Of a stretch of 64,000 bases of DNA, positions 25,901-40,900 are shown piece by piece. The position numbers and the translations under genes are program-made. The stretch covers positions 62,001 to 126,000 of the forward strand of contig NZ_JBPPGJ010000003.1 of the NCBI RefSeq assembly GCF_051594765.1, read 5' to 3'. This DNA is from Paenibacillus_AR sp051594765. GTDB taxonomy: Bacteria > Bacillota > Bacilli > Paenibacillales > NBRC-103111. The notes under the pieces were generated by a model, which saw only the letters and a list, made by a program, of their open reading frames with translations, searched no databases and had not been told where the DNA came from. Every line of letters starts with the position of its first letter. The stretch's first letter is position 1.

Positions 25901-28900
25901 ATGGACTTCACGTTCGGCGCATCGACGGTGTTGTCGATGATGGCCATCTTGGCGTTCGGGTTCTTGGTGGCGACATCCTTCATCGCGTCGCCGATGATGA
26001 AGCCGATGCCCCAGGTCAGGTTATAGTTGTCTTTCACGAAGGTGTTCAGGTTCGGAGTGAAGTCGGTGTCGCCCTTGGACTGAAGGTACTTCACCTGAGC
26101 GCCGGTATCCTTATTCAGCTTCTGCAGTGCTTCCCAGGCTTGCTGGTTGAAGGATTTGTCGTTTACGCCGCCTACGTCGGTTACCATGCCGATCTTGAAG
26201 TTGGCGCCCTTGCCGGAGCCGCCTGTCGGGCTTGCCGCCGGGCTTGCTGCTGCGGTTGCCGCAGCTGTAGGAGCAGCCGAAGCACCTGCGCCTTGCTTGT
26301 TATCCTCTTTCTTGCCGCAGCCGGCCAGAGCCGATACGAATACCAAAGATGCCGCAGTCAAAATAATGCCGATCTTCTTCATTCTAAGTCCCCTCGCTTT
26401 TCGATTATTGTTCTGTCTTGACGCTTATGTAGGAATTCCGCCTTAAGAAGGCGCAGCCGTCCTCCGATCCGGTCCCCCTGGCGGAAGACCCAGATTAGAA
26501 TGGCTTTTGTCTCCAAAAACCATCTTATCGCCCCAATTGACCGGACGTCAATATATTCCTGCGATCGACATGCCTGCAGGGCCCGTAAGCATGCGAAGAT
26601 AGGCGGAGTTCGTGATTACCATTCCCTGTTTCCTCCGTCATTATGTATCTTCATCCAAATGTGCTGCGGGATCCCAATGAGCGGTTTCACCCCCTTGACC
26701 CAATGCCGACGAGTTCAATGTAAGTTTATATCACGCATAATTAGCGGATTCCCCCTCTTTCCAAGTAACCCCTCTATTCGTTGTCATATATCCTAACATC
26801 TATAACCCGGTGCTGCAATGGTTTCGAGAGGATTTTTGGTCATAGCCACCAAGACCACCCCTATTCCGCACAAAAAAACCTCCAACTCCCGCAGGAATTG
26901 GAGGCAGTTCCTTATCAAGGCAGCGTTCCGAAGTAATCCCGGATCACCGGAACGCTTCCCTTCAGCCGCTCCCGGTACAGGGGGCGGTCCCACGGCTTCC
27001 AAGGAAGCACCAACGGCTCATGGGACCCCGTGTCCGGAAGGGCACCCAGCAGGTCCGGCATGCCGGGGGAGCGGAGCGCCGCCGACACGGCCACGCCGTC
27101 CGAGGCGGCCGTCCGCAGGACATCCCTTCCCGGAATGTCCGTATACCGGCCCGGATCATCCAGCACGGTGCCCCGCGACGGGTCCGTCACGTTCAGCCGT
27201 CCCCAGGGAATCCGGACATGGACCTGATTGCCTTCCGCGTACCACTGGTGTGTGGAATCGTCCAGAGTCCCATACCGCAGGTCGCCGGAGGCCTCGTAAT
27301 CCATGGGGAAGACCCGTCCGTCCCGGGCCACCCTCATCTTGTTGATGAGGGTCTTCATCTCCTCGAAGCGCCCTTGTTCCGACACACCCGGGGAGAACTT
27401 CAGATTAGTCCGGTTGTAGGAGGGGATGACCAGGAGCTTGGAATTTCCGGCGCCCCTAATGACCACCGTGAACTCCATCGCCGACGGAGCCTCGACGCGG
27501 CTGTCGAGATAATACCGCTCCCCCCGGGCCCGATCCAGGGTATCGATGCCCAGCAGGAGCTCGGTCCGCTCCGGGTTGTAGGGCTCCGCCAACGTCACGT
27601 CCATATAGAGATAGGACGCATCCCCCCGGAGCTCCAGCCGACGGACGGCTCCCTTCCCGTCCAGGGCGGCCCCCGCAGGGCCGGGCTTGAGGGATTCCAT
27701 AGCCAAGAGCCCGTAATTCTGCTCCGGGTCCGCCATATTGTGCCAGACGGCGTGGCGGTCGTACGGAATCATGAACGGCTCCGTGACCCAGGTCTTCTTC
27801 GCCCATTCGTCCATCCATTCGAAGACGACGCCGCCTGCGTAGCCCTCCTGCCGGATGGCCTTCATCATCCGGACGATGCCCCGGCCCTGCTCCTCCTCCG
27901 TCAAGCCTCCATGGTTGTATCCGTCGGGGCTCGTGTGGGCATTGCCCATGCCGGTCGCAAGGCCGAATTCAGCCACCAGGGCGGGGTACCCGGTGTGCGC
28001 CGCCATGAGCTCCTGCAGATAGCCTCCGTACCGGAGCCGCCCCTCCTCATCCCGGTACGCGTCATACTGTGCCTCGTTGTTCATGAAGTCTGGATAGTTC
28101 GGATAGATGTGGTAGGCGCCGAACAAGCCGGTCCGAAGGCCGGGTCCCGCCTTCAGATGGCGGATGTCGATGACGGCGCTGTCGTTGAACTCCAGCTCCT
28201 TCTTCCCCTGGGGGTTCCACTCGGAGTCATGCTCCATCGGATCCAGCGTGGGCCAGCTGACCAAGGCCACCGGGTGCTGCCAGCCATACCGGTCCGCCTC
28301 GTAGGTCAGTGCGTGGTCCATGCTTGCCGCCAGCCAAGCCTCAGAGGGGCTGGCCCCCTCTGTAGCCAGATACGTGCCGTTGAAGGCGTAGCCTGCATTC
28401 TTGGCATCCGTGCCCCTCACCTCGTCGGGCTCCAGCTCCCGGCCTACCAGATAGGCCAGCACGTAAGCGGACACGTCCGCCTCGTACTTGCCGTAGGCCC
28501 GGCCCTTCCGCTCGGGGATGTCCGCCCTGCCGTGAACCGCGTCCACCGCCGCCTCGATCTCCTTGCGGTATTCCGCCATGTAAGCCGGCGCCAGCACATT
28601 CATTCCCTCCGGGCTCTCCTCGGGCCAGATCTCCTGCAGCAGCAGGAGCGGCCGGTCTCCGTGGGAAGCGTTATAGGACAGCAGCGCCCGGTAAAATTCC
28701 GGCGGCATCAGCGTGTACACGCGGACCGTGTTGGCGTTCATGGAGCCGATGCCCTCGAGCCAGCGGTAATAGACGTTCACGTCCCGGGGCAGCTCCGTGA
28801 ACCACTGGCCCGGCCGGGCCATCCCCATGTTGACGCCCTTCACGAAGTAGTCCGCCCACGAGCCGCTCCGGTACACCTGCAGCATCTGCCCGGAGGTCCG

Positions 28901-31900
28901 TGCAGCCAGCTTCACGCCGCCCTCTACGAGCGGCTCGGGCGGCGGAGCAGGCCGGAAGGCCTCCACCCTGGAGTGCAGCTCCCGGATTACCCCGTCCATC
29001 AGAGGCGCGTAGACCTTCCAGAAGAAGGCCTCCTCGCTGCCCCGGCGGTCGGGGGTGAGCCAGCTTTTCAGGCGGGCCAGGCCCTCGTATTGGTAGTATC
29101 CGGGGACCGTCCCCTTATCAGCGTAGTCCCCTGAGAAGTAGTAGGTGGCATGGGGGCCCGAGGAGCCCCGGATCACCGCCGGGAAGACGGCGGGAATGCC
29201 CTGCTCCGCCAGCTTCGCCAGCCCCTCGGGAGTGGCGTCCAGCTTGTACTCAGCCAGCGTCCGCCCGCCGGACAGGGGTTCCACCACGTCGAACCAATAA
29301 TTGTAATAATAGGAGCCCTTCAGCCCGGTCAGCGCCTGGCCCTCCCCGGTGAAGCCGATCGTAAGCCCGCCTCTTCCCGTGTCCTTGCCTTCCTCCAGTA
29401 CCAGCACCCGGTCGGCATCGTCCACGAACAGGAAGCCCGGCCCGCGGAACGCCCATTCCCGGCCGGTCTGCCGCTCATAGTTGTCCACGGCCCAGCCGGG
29501 GGCCTCGCCCCCCTCCTGAAGATCCGGGATATAGCGGCCGATCCAGCCGGTCCAGCGGACCCGGAGCAGCTCATAGAGCTCCTCCCGCACGGCCTCCTCC
29601 GTCGGCGAGCCGAAGGTGTTGAACTCCGCCACCAGCGTGGAGGGCCGGTCCGCCGCCAGGTAGCTGCGGAGCTTGGCCGCGTCCTCCCGGGTCATGCCGC
29701 CGTAGAGGCTCTTGGACCGGTTCCCGGACGGGTTGGCGCCCGTGAACTCTTCCTCGTATACGCCGTAAGCATCCGTCACGTAGAGCAGATCCGTCCCGTT
29801 CTCACCCAGGTCAGCGGGCAGGTCGCGGACCCGGAACACCTTGTCGTTCCCGGGATAGAACCCGTAATAGTCCTTATCATACCGGTAGGCGCCCCCTCCC
29901 AGTCCGCTCCCTACCTTCTTGTGGTTCAAGAGCCACATCAGGCCCTTGTGCTCCCGGTAGCTGGTGTCCGGCACGGTCTTGTCCAGAATGACCGTCTTCA
30001 CAGGCTGGGTCGGCTTCAGCATCCACAACGCCCAGGGGGCGGCCAGCGCGGCGGCGAGCAGCAGGACCGTCAGATAAGGGAGAAGCCCTTTGATGCGTTT
30101 CATGTTCATGGCGGCTCCCTCCCGCTATTTTGAGATGGTTTTGCGGTCCATAACGCCGGCTTTGCGGACCATGTCGCCCCAGCCGTGCTTTTTGCCGCGA
30201 AGGGCTTGGAAGAGGCCCTGAAAACGCCAGACCGTCATGACCGGACGGTACCAGAAGGTTTCCGACGCCGCATAGAAGAACAATCGGATCAGGTGCCCGA
30301 TCCTCGGGTACCTGCGCAGGCTCCACTCCTCCAACAGCACGGCCCCCATGGAGAGGAACGAGCCGTACAGGAGCAGGAGCACGGACAGGACGCCGGCATA
30401 GGCCCAGTACACATTGCCCAGAATCCCGTCCGCCAAGAGCGTCAGGTAGCCGAAGAACTCCACCAGAGGCCCCAGCAGCTCTACGAAGACGTAGTACGGG
30501 AACGCCAGCAGTCCGATCCGGCCATAGCGGGGATTCAGCAGCATCCGCTTGTGCCGCCACAGGCTCTCGAACAGCCCCCGATGCCACCGCGTGCGCTGCC
30601 TCCGCAGAATCGTCAGAGACTCCGGCGCCTCGGTCCAGCAGACCGTATCGGGGATGTAAGCGATCCGGGCCCGGCTCTTCTTCTCCCGGATCATCCGGTG
30701 GAGGCGGACGATCAGCTCCATGTCCTCGCCGACCGTATCGACCTCATAGCCACCGGCCTCGATGACCCAGTCCTTGCGGAACACGCCGAAGGCCCCCGAG
30801 ACGATCAGGAGGACATTGAACCGGGCCAGGGCGATGCGCCCCATCAGGAAGCCCCGCAGGTATTCGATGACCTGCATGACCACCAGCCGGTTGCGCGAGA
30901 GTCCCACGGCGTCCCGGGCCAGGTGCCCGCTGACGATGCCGCTGCCGTTGGCGATGCCCACGTTGCCTCCGGTGGCGATGATCTCCTCCCCCGGACTGGC
31001 CTCCATGATCGGGCGGACCACCTTCAAGAAGGCGTCCGGCTCCAGCACCGTATCCCCGTCCAGCGAGACGAAGTACGGATACCGCGACATGTTGATGCCC
31101 GCATTCAGTGCGTCGGACTTGCCGCCGTTCTCCTTGTCGATGAGCAGCAGGTTCGCGTGCCTCCGGGACCGGTACACCTTGCGGATCGGCTTGGTTTCCT
31201 TGCGCAGGCCGCTCCAGATCACCTTCTCCTTCAGCTCCAGCATGTCGAACTCCCCGATCAGCTTGTCCACCGTGCCGTCCTTGGAGCCGTCGTTCACCAC
31301 GACGATCTCGTACTCCCGGTAGCTGATGCTGAGCAGGGACCGGACGCTGGAGACGATGCCGACCTCCTCGTTGTAGGCCGGCACAATGATGGACAAGGGC
31401 GGGGTGAAGGCCGAGTTCAGGGCCTCCTCATAAGCCTCCGCCCGAAGCCCCCGCTCCGCACGCAGCTTCCGGGCGGACACGGCGAACAGCACCAGGTAGA
31501 ACAAGGATACGAGCGCCACATACACCATCAGGCCCATATTGAATGCCTCCAGGACCCGTCCCAGACGGTAGATCCATACGTCGCTCATCCTCCGGCCACC
31601 AGCCTTTCCTGTGCCATCTCCCGGGCATACCGGTCCGGATGCTCCGCCGCAATCCGCACGAGGCGGTCCCGGCCGCCCCGCAGCATACCCAAGGACTTGG
31701 CCGCTTCGATGCGGACCAGATAGACGGGATCTCCCATCAGCTGCTCCAGCCGGCCGGCGAACCGCTCATCCCGCAGGCTGCCCATCAGCCGGACGGCCAT
31801 GAGACGCTCCTGCCACTGCTCCGGCGGCTCCTCCGCCAGCCGCCGAAGGAATCGTTCCACGGCGGCATCGGTCATATAGCCGAAGTTGGCCACCGCCTTC

Positions 31901-34900
31901 AGTGCCCGGATGCGCAGCTCCGCCTGGCCGGATTCGAGCAGCTCCTCCAACCGGTGCAGGAGCCCCTCCGTCCGGAGATTGCGGATCCGGACCGCGTCGA
32001 TCAGGTTGGCCTGCACCTCTGCCGGCAGCGTCTCCAGCCGGTCCATGAGCTGCTCCAGCACTCCGGCGTCCAGCACCTGCAGCACCTGCCGGATGACAAA
32101 CACGGGCAGGGGCGGGCGGTTCTCCGCCAGCCGCTCCGCAGCCGGCCCGTACTGGAGCCGGGCCAGCACCCGGAACGCCAGATGGCGCTCCTCCGGCTCC
32201 CCGCCGTCCAAGAACCGGGCCACCTCCGGAATCAGGCTCGAGAGGCGGAAGCTCTCCACCGCCAGCATGGCGTTCAGGCGCTCACTCTTGCGCCGGTGCC
32301 GGAGCCTGCTGCGGCAGTAGCCGCTCAGGTAGCGCTCGGCGTAATCCCGAACCCGCTCCGCCTCGGCGGCGGTCTGATTCAGCTTCAGGCGGTGGAGCAG
32401 GTATTCCTCGAACACCTGCAGGTCCAGCGCCCGCCGCGGAACCATCGTGCGGGACTCCCGGTCTCCGCCGGACAGATACCGCTCGAAGGCCGAGTTGTCC
32501 TCCGCCAGTCTATGGAGCCAGAGCTGCTTCCGGTGCTCCCGCCGGTTGGCTGCGGCCTTCAAGGCGACGAGATAAGCCAGGAGCAGCAGCAGCGCCGCAA
32601 GCATGGCGCCCGCCGCCCATATGGCCTCCGTCAGTGTCATCGAAGGCGGCCTCATTTGCGTATACCCCGGACGAAGCGCTTCAGCCGGGCCTCCAGCTCC
32701 ACCAGGCTGAAGGGCTTCGTCAGGTAGTCGTCGGTGCCTTCCTCGATGGCGCTGGCCACGTCCGCATCCGCGTCCACTCCGGTCAGCATGACGATGCGGT
32801 ACTTGCGGCGGTCATAGGACGCCCGCAGCCGTCGAAGCACCTCCATGCCGTTCATCCGCGGCATCAAGCGGTCCAGCACCAGCAGCGTGGTGCCCGGTCC
32901 CGTATGCCACTCGTCCTCCAGGAACTGCTCCCCGTCGGGATAGGTCCGGATATCCGTGCGGATTCCCGGGCCGCCCAGCCCGTCGAGCTGGCGCTGCAGC
33001 ATCTGGCACAGAAGCGGATCGTCGTCGACGATGGCCACCCGCAGCTGAGGCAGGGTGCAGGAGGGATGCTCCTGGTCGAAGATGCGGAGCAGACCGCCTC
33101 CGTCCGCCTTGGCTGACCGCATGGCCTGCTGGGCCCGGTCCAGCCATTCCTCCGGCTCGGCTCCCGGGGACAGGACCGCCGCCAAGCCCGCCGAAGCCGT
33201 GCGGGAATAGGAGCCCAGCTCCGTCCGGCGGACCGCCGCCTTGAATTCCCGGAGCACCTCCTCCACCGTCTGCGCGGCATCCTCCGGCTTCTCTCGGGCC
33301 ATCATGAGGAAGAACCGGTCCCCATGGTCCCGGATCAGCATATCGCCGCCGCGGGCCACGCGGCGGATGAGCCGGGCCAGCTCCGTCAACAGGCGGTTGC
33401 CTTCCGAGTGGCCGTAATAGTCATTGATCTCCCCGAAGCCGTCGATGTCGAAGCAGGCCACATATTCCACGCTGCCCGGCTGCGCCTGCACGGCCAGTCT
33501 CCGCTGCAGCTCCATCCGGAAGAACATCCGGGTGTGGGCGCCGGTCAGCGGGTCCTGCAGGAGCATCCGCTTCAGGCGGATGCGTCGCTCCAGCAGCCGG
33601 GCCACCCACGGCACCAGCTCCTCCAAGTCCACGGGCTTCGCCAAGAAAGCGTCGGCGCCCTCTTCGTAGCAGCGGATCCGGGTGGCCTTGTCGGTCTTCC
33701 CGCTCATCATCATGACCGGCACGAAGGCATTCTCCGCAAGCGGTGCGATGCGCCGCAGCACGTCGAAGCCGCTCTCCGCCGTCAGGAGGATGTTCAGCAT
33801 CACGAGGTCCGGGTTCATCTCGAAGAACAGACGCTCCGCCTGCTTCGCGTCCTGCACGGCCAGCACCATCCACCCCGCGGTCTCCAGACCGTCCTTGACG
33901 GCCTGCAGGAGAGCCGGGTCGTCGTCCAGCACCAGCACCAGCGCGCTCTTCTCCGACGCATGCTCCTGCAGCCCCAAGGTGCCGGACGCCTGGCCGGACA
34001 AGCTCCGCTTGGCCTGCGCAGCCGTGCGGGACTCCGGCACGCCCGCCGCCTCGGCCTGCAGCGAAGCCGCGGCCGACTGCAGCTCCCGAGCGGCTGCCTC
34101 CAGCTGCCCGAGGAGCCGCTTCAGCGTCTCTTCCGGCCAGACGGAGTCGTCCTCTTCGTCCAGCTGCTCCAGCCATTCCGCCGCCAGCAGGGAGAATCGG
34201 TCCAGCCCCAAGGTGCCGGCCGTCCCCCGCACGCTGTGCAGCAGGCGGTATACCTCCCGTCCTTCCGCGGCGGAGGAGCCTTTGAGCTTGTCGATCGATT
34301 GAGCAAGGGAATCGAGAAACAGATTCCGGTATTTGTGCATCACAAGAGTCCACCGCCTCGGGGTTATGGGAATCTTCCACAATTATTTAGAGTTATTCTA
34401 TTATACTATTCGGAGGTAGGACTGCCTATAAGAGCGGAGTAGGCAAAATATTGGCAACGGAAGCGGCCCCCTCCGCCTAACCCGCCCCAATACGGCAAAA
34501 AGCCTCTTCCCGGCCAGGCCGGGGAGAGGCTTCTCGATCAAGGATTCTCTTATTCCGCTGCTATCGTCTTCGGCGAAGTGAGCCGTTCCAGCTCCTCCAG
34601 ATAAGCGAAGGCCTCCGGATTCGACTTCCCGCACATCTCCTCGGAGGCGGCCAGACTGCCGCACACCGCCGGCCGGTCCGGCTGGCCGAACAGCCGGCAC
34701 CGCAGGTCCGGTGTAAGCTGGACGCAGGGTACCCCCGCCGGCTTCCCTTCCGGCATGCCGGGGATCGGAGACGAGATGGATACGGCGATGCAGCAGGCGG
34801 CACATCCGGCACGGCATTCCATGGATCCACATCCTTACGCGTTTGATCCAGTATACCACATGCCGCAATCCGCGCTTAGAAGTTAAAGTTGTCGGGATCC

Positions 34901-37900
34901 GGCCCGATCCGCTGGTCCAGATTCAAGGCGTCGATAGCGGCCATGTCGTCTGCGCTCAGCTCAAAGTCGAAGATCTCCGCATTTTCCTTCTGCCGCTCCG
35001 GCCGGACGCTCTTCGGAATCGTCACCACGCCGTGCTGCAGATCCCAGCGCAGGATTACCTGGGACGGGGTCTTGCCGTACTTGGACCCGATATCCGCCAG
35101 AGCCGGATGATCCGTCAGCCGGCCCTGGGCCAGCGGGCTCCAGGCCTCCGGCTGGATGCCGTTCCGCTTGCAGAATTCAAGCAGCGGCTTCTGGCTCAGA
35201 TGCGGATGGTACTCGATCTGATTGACCATAGGCACCACGCCGCTGTCCCGGATCACGTCCTCCAGGTGGTGGATCTGGAAGTTGCTGACCCCGATGGCCC
35301 GGACCCTTCCGCGCTGATAGAGCTCCACCAATGCCCGCCAGGTCTCCACATACTTGCCCTTGACCGGCCAATGCACGAGATACAGGTCCAGATCGTCCAG
35401 CCCCAGACGCTCCATGCTATCTTCAAAAGCCTTCAAGGTCGACTCATACCCCTGATCGGCATTCCATACCTTGGTCGTAATGAACAGCTGGTCCCGGGGA
35501 ACGCCGGACTCCCGGATCCCCTGGCCCACGCCGGCTTCGTTCCGGTAGACCATGGCGGTGTCAATGGACCGGTAGCCTGCGGCTATGGCCGACTTCACCA
35601 CTTCCGATACGGACACGCCATCCTCCACTTTAAATACCCCAAGCCCCAACCAAGGCATCTTGACGCCGTTGCTCAATACCGCACAATCTGTTATCGATGT
35701 TGGCACAGTTCCGACACGCTCCTCCAGTGGTTATAAGACGGGCCCATATGCCCCTTCCATATTTTAGCACAGGGGAGCCGAAATACGAAATGTACCGGAG
35801 ACGCATTGGTGCGCAGAAACGCAGGGATGCCGGCCCTGCAGCAGGCTCCCCGGAGGAAGCGAACGGGGACCGGCGCGAATCCGCCGGTTTAGCCGGCGTC
35901 TCCTTCCTCCACATCGCGGAACAACAGATTGCGATAGGTATATTTGGTGAATGCGAACCGGAAGTTCATGGCGATTCCGTCCGCATCCACGGATACGGAG
36001 CGCAGCGACGCGGTTTTGACCCTGCTTCTGACCAGCCGGACTGCCGCCTCCGCATCTTCATCCGTTATGGCCTTGGCCAAGGAAAGGGCGAACGCCCGGT
36101 TGGCCGCCAAGGACCGGTACAAGGGCCGAACGGCCTCCGCAACAGCTTGATGGGCCCGGGGCTCGAAGACGGACTGGGTCGTTCCCGGCGGAATGGTGGT
36201 TCCGTTGGCGTACGGCCCCACCGGATCGGGAATCGGGAAGGTGACGAAATACCCGATACTGTTCGTTCCGGGAAAGACGGTTCCGATCCGGGGAGAAGCC
36301 GCCTTCAGCAGCTTCAGCATGCGGTCCAGCTCCAGCCCCGTTACCGCGTCGGACCAGCGCTCGGCGAACTTGCGGCTTTCGGCCACCGTCCGGTAGAAGG
36401 GCGCCATGCGGCGAGCCACCTTCTGCAAGGCCGAGGCCAGAGCCGCAGGCCCGTTCACCCGGGCTCCGACGCCGCTTCCGGGCTGAACCCGGGAAGATAA
36501 ATAGACGGTATCCGTGCAATTACCCATATGTGACTAAACCTCCTTCTCCACTCTCTACACCCTATGGCGCTCCGCCCCGGAGGTGTGGGCCTTTTGGAGG
36601 AAATGTCGGAGGCCCGAAGGCGGCGCCGGTTGATTTTACATTGAGCCGGGAGCAGGCGATAATAGAAGAACTGAACTTTTGACTCTAAGGAGGGTCCTTA
36701 TGGAACAGCAGCGTTTGGAAACGTACATGGACCGGTACGCCGAGCTGATCGTGCGCATCGGGCTGAATCTGCAGCAGGGACAGTCGCTCTTCGTCAATGC
36801 CAATCTGGATTCCGCCCCGTTCGCGCGCAAGGTCGTGCGGAAAGCCTACGAGGCCGGAGCGCGGCAGGTCTACGTGGATTGGAACGACGAGACGGTGACG
36901 CGGATCAAGTATGAATGTGCTCCTGACGAGGCCTTCACCGAATATCCCCTCTGGAAATCCAAGGGGCTGGAGGAGTTCATGGAGCAGGGCGGCGCCTATC
37001 TGCAGATTTACGCACCCAACCCGGAGCTGCTGAAGGGCATCCCCTCCGGCCGGGTGTCGGCTGCCAACAAGACGGCTGCGGAGGCCAACAAGGGCTTCCG
37101 CTCCTACCTGTACAAGGGCAGCAACGTCTGGGCCATGGCCTCCGTGCCCACGCCTGCCTGGGCTGCCAAGGTATTTCCGGAGCTTGATCCGGAGGCGGCT
37201 GCGATGGAGCTGTGGGACAAGATCTTCCGGGTGAACCGGATCTACGAGGAGGATCCCGTCGCCGCTTGGGAGGCCCATCTGGCCGCCCTGCAGAGCCGGG
37301 TGGATCTTCTGAACGCCAAGCGGTACCGGGCGCTGCACTACCGGGGTCCGGGCACCGATCTCAGAGTGGAGCTCCCCGAGGGGCACGTCTGGTTCGGCGG
37401 CTCCAACCCGACGACCGCAGGCGTTCGCTTCCTGCCAAACCTGCCGACGGAGGAGGTCTTCACACTGCCCCGCAAGGATGGGGTCCACGGCACCGTTAAG
37501 GGGACGCTGCCCCTGAACTACTCGGGCACCATGATCGAAGGCTTCTCCCTGACGTTCCGGGATGGCCGGATCGTGGATTACTCCGCGGAGAAGGGCCTGG
37601 AGGCCCTGACAAGCCTGATCGAGATGGACGAGGGCAGCCATTACCTCGGCGAGGTGGCCTTGGTCCCGCACCGGTCCCCGATCTCGGATCTGGGCGTTAT
37701 CTTCTACAACACGCTGTTCGACGAGAACGCCTCCTGCCATCTGGCCATCGGCAACGCCTATCCGTACACGCTGAAGGACGGCACCGGCATGACGCCGGAG
37801 GAGCTGGACCGGCACGGGGCCAACCGGAGCTTGGCGCATGTGGACTTCATGATGGGTTCGGCGGGGCTCGACATCGACGGCGAAACCGCGGACGGCAGCC

Positions 37901-40900
37901 TGGAGCCGCTGTTCCGGCAGGGCAACTGGGCGCTCTGATCCCGGCCGTCATCCCGCCACCTCCTCGCAACCCCCTAAAATATGGTATGATGGTTGAAAGG
38001 AGTTGACGAACATGGCCATGATCTTGGCAAGCTCGGAGAGGGTCATCCTGCGGGTGACCCGTCCGAACGATTTGGACTTTGTCCTCGAGGCCGAGAACCA
38101 TCCGGAGAACCGGAATTACGTCAGCCAATGGACGAAGGAGCAGCACCGTAAGGCGGTGGAGGGCACCGATACGGCGCACGTCATCATCGAGACGAACATG
38201 GAGCCCTCCGGTTACATGATCCTGGCCGGCCTGAACAACCCGGCGCGGAGCATCGAGCTTCTGCGGCTGGTAGTCACCGAGAAGGGGCAGGGCATCGGGC
38301 GCGACGTGCTGAAGCTGGCGAAGCGCTGCGCCTTCAACCGGTGGAACGCCCACCGGCTGTGGCTCGACGTCCGCAGCAACAACCCGCTGGCCCGGAGCCT
38401 GTACGAATCCGAGGGCTTCCAGGTGGAGGGCACCCTCCGGGACTGCCTCTTCCTCGACGGCCAGTACGTATCGGTCACCATCCTCTCCATTCTGGAGCAC
38501 GAGTACCAGGCCTCATCCTAATCGCACACCACCTGTATGCATGCCAAAAACCGGCTCTTCCGCTCGATGGAAGGCCGGTTTTTTTGGACGTTGCAATCTT
38601 TAATCGAACGAGCTCTTGAGCGACACCGTCAGGTTGAACACCGGCTTCTCCGGCGTGTTGTTCTTCGAGTCCACGTTGAAGTAGCCGTGGCGGAAGAACT
38701 GGAACTTGTCTTGGGGCTTGGCGCCCTTCAGGCTCGGATCCACGAAGCCCTGGATGATCTCGAGGGACTTCGGATTGATCCCCTTCAGGATGTCGTCGCC
38801 TGCTGCGGCGCCTTCCTCCTCATTCTCCTCGTCCGCTCCCTTCTCCGCCACCAGGGCGTCGTAGAGACGGAACTCGGCGGGCACCGCCCGGGTGGCCTCC
38901 ACCCAGTGGATGGTCCCCTTCACCTTGCGGCCCGTGAAGCCCGAGCCCGACTTGGTCTCAGGGTCGTAGGTGCAGCGCAGCTCCACGACGTTGCCCTCGG
39001 CGTCCTTCACCACTTCCTCACACTTGATGAAGTAAGCGGCCTTCAGTCGCACCTCGTTGCCGGGATACAGGCGGTGGTACTTGGGCGGCGGGTTCTCCGT
39101 AAAGTCGTCCTGCTCGATGTAGATCTCGCGGGAGAACGGAATCTGCCGCATGCCCATCTCCGGCACCTCCGCGTTCACTTCGGTGTCCAGCATCTCCACC
39201 TGCCCCTCCGGGTAGTTGGTGATGACCACCTTCAGCGGCCGCAGCACGCCCATGGTTCTCGGCACCTTCAGCTTCAGATCCTCGCGGATGAAGTGCTCCA
39301 GCATCCGCGGGTCCACGGTGCCGTTGCTCTTGGAGACGCCGGCCTCGCGGATGAAGGCCCGGATGCCCTCCGGGGTGAAGCCCCGCCGGCGCATGCCGCT
39401 CACGGTATAGACGCGGGGGTCGTCCCAGCCGTCTAGGACACCTTTTTCGACCAGCTGCTTGATGTACCGCTTGCCGATGATGGCGCCTGCGATCTTCAGC
39501 TTGCCGAACTCATACTGGCGGGACACATGGGGCATCTCCGTCTCCCGGATGACCCAGTCGTAGAAGGGCCGCTGATCCTCGAACTCCAGCGAGCACAGCG
39601 AGTGGGTGACGCCCTCGATGGCGTCCTCCAGCGGGTGGGCATAAGCATACATCGGGTAGATGCACCACTTGTCGCCGGTGTTATGGTGATGGGTATGGGA
39701 GATCCGGAAGATGACCGGGTCCCGCATATTGATATTCGGAGAATTCATGTCGACCTTGGCGCGGAGCACCCGCTCGCCGTCCTTGAACTCGCCGGCACGC
39801 ATCCGCTGGAACAGATCCAGGTTCTCCTCCGGGGTGCGGTTCCGGTAGGGACTTTCCTTGCCGGGCTGCGTCAGGGTGCCGCGGGTCTCGCGGATCTGTT
39901 CGGCCGACTGGTCGTCCACATAAGCCAGCCCCTTCCGGATCAGCACCAGGGCCCGCTCGTACATCTCCTCGAAGTAGTCGGAAGCATAGTGAAGCCCCTC
40001 CCATTCGAAGCCCAGCCACTTGACGTCCTCCTGAATGGAGTTGACGAATTCCACGTCCTCCTTCAGCGGGTTCGTATCGTCGAAGCGGAGGTTGGTCCGG
40101 CCGCCGAACTGGTCCGCCAGCTCGAAGTTGATGGTGATGGCCCGGGCATGTCCGATATGCAGATAGCCGTTGGGCTCCGGAGGAAAGCGGGTGACCACTT
40201 CCTTCACGCGGCCCTCCTTCAGATCCTCCTGCATGATGGTTTTGATAAAGTTGGATGCCGTACTTTTGTTCTCCATAAAACCAGCCCTTCTCGCGGTAAA
40301 TGATTGCCAGATCGATCCAATAAGAACTTCTTACTATTATACACAAAAAAAGCAAGGAATATAGAGGAGGCCTGCCCTCCGCCGCGCCAAGAAAAGGCTG
40401 CCCGGCCCGCCGGATCTATGGTATGATCCGAATAGGAACCAAATTATGGAATCCATGTCAAGAGGAGCCTTACCAATGAGCTTCTTCTCCATCCTAATCT
40501 CCGCGCTGCTGCTTAGCACAGCCATTGCGGCCTTACGGGCGTATCGCGCCAAAAAAACCGCCGGCCCCATTCTGTTGACCGGCTCCGTCATAGACGGAAA
40601 GCTAAGATGGAACTTCGCCGCAGGCATAACCGCCTCCCTGCTCCTAATACAAATCGAAGGGTGGAGCAAATACGTCCTGATGGCCCTGGTCTGGTGGGCC
40701 GTCAGCTTCTTGGAGCGGGACGGCCTCGGTCGTTACGGCCTGAAGGCCAACTCCGACCTGATCCCCCGGGATAGCCTGCTCGGCTACCAATGGGTGGACG
40801 GCCGTCCGGATACCGTCGACCTCGTGATCGCCGGGAAGCCGGAGGGCCTCCGCTTCCAGATCGGCCGGGTCCCCGGCGGGGGCAGCGCCCAGGGGGTGCT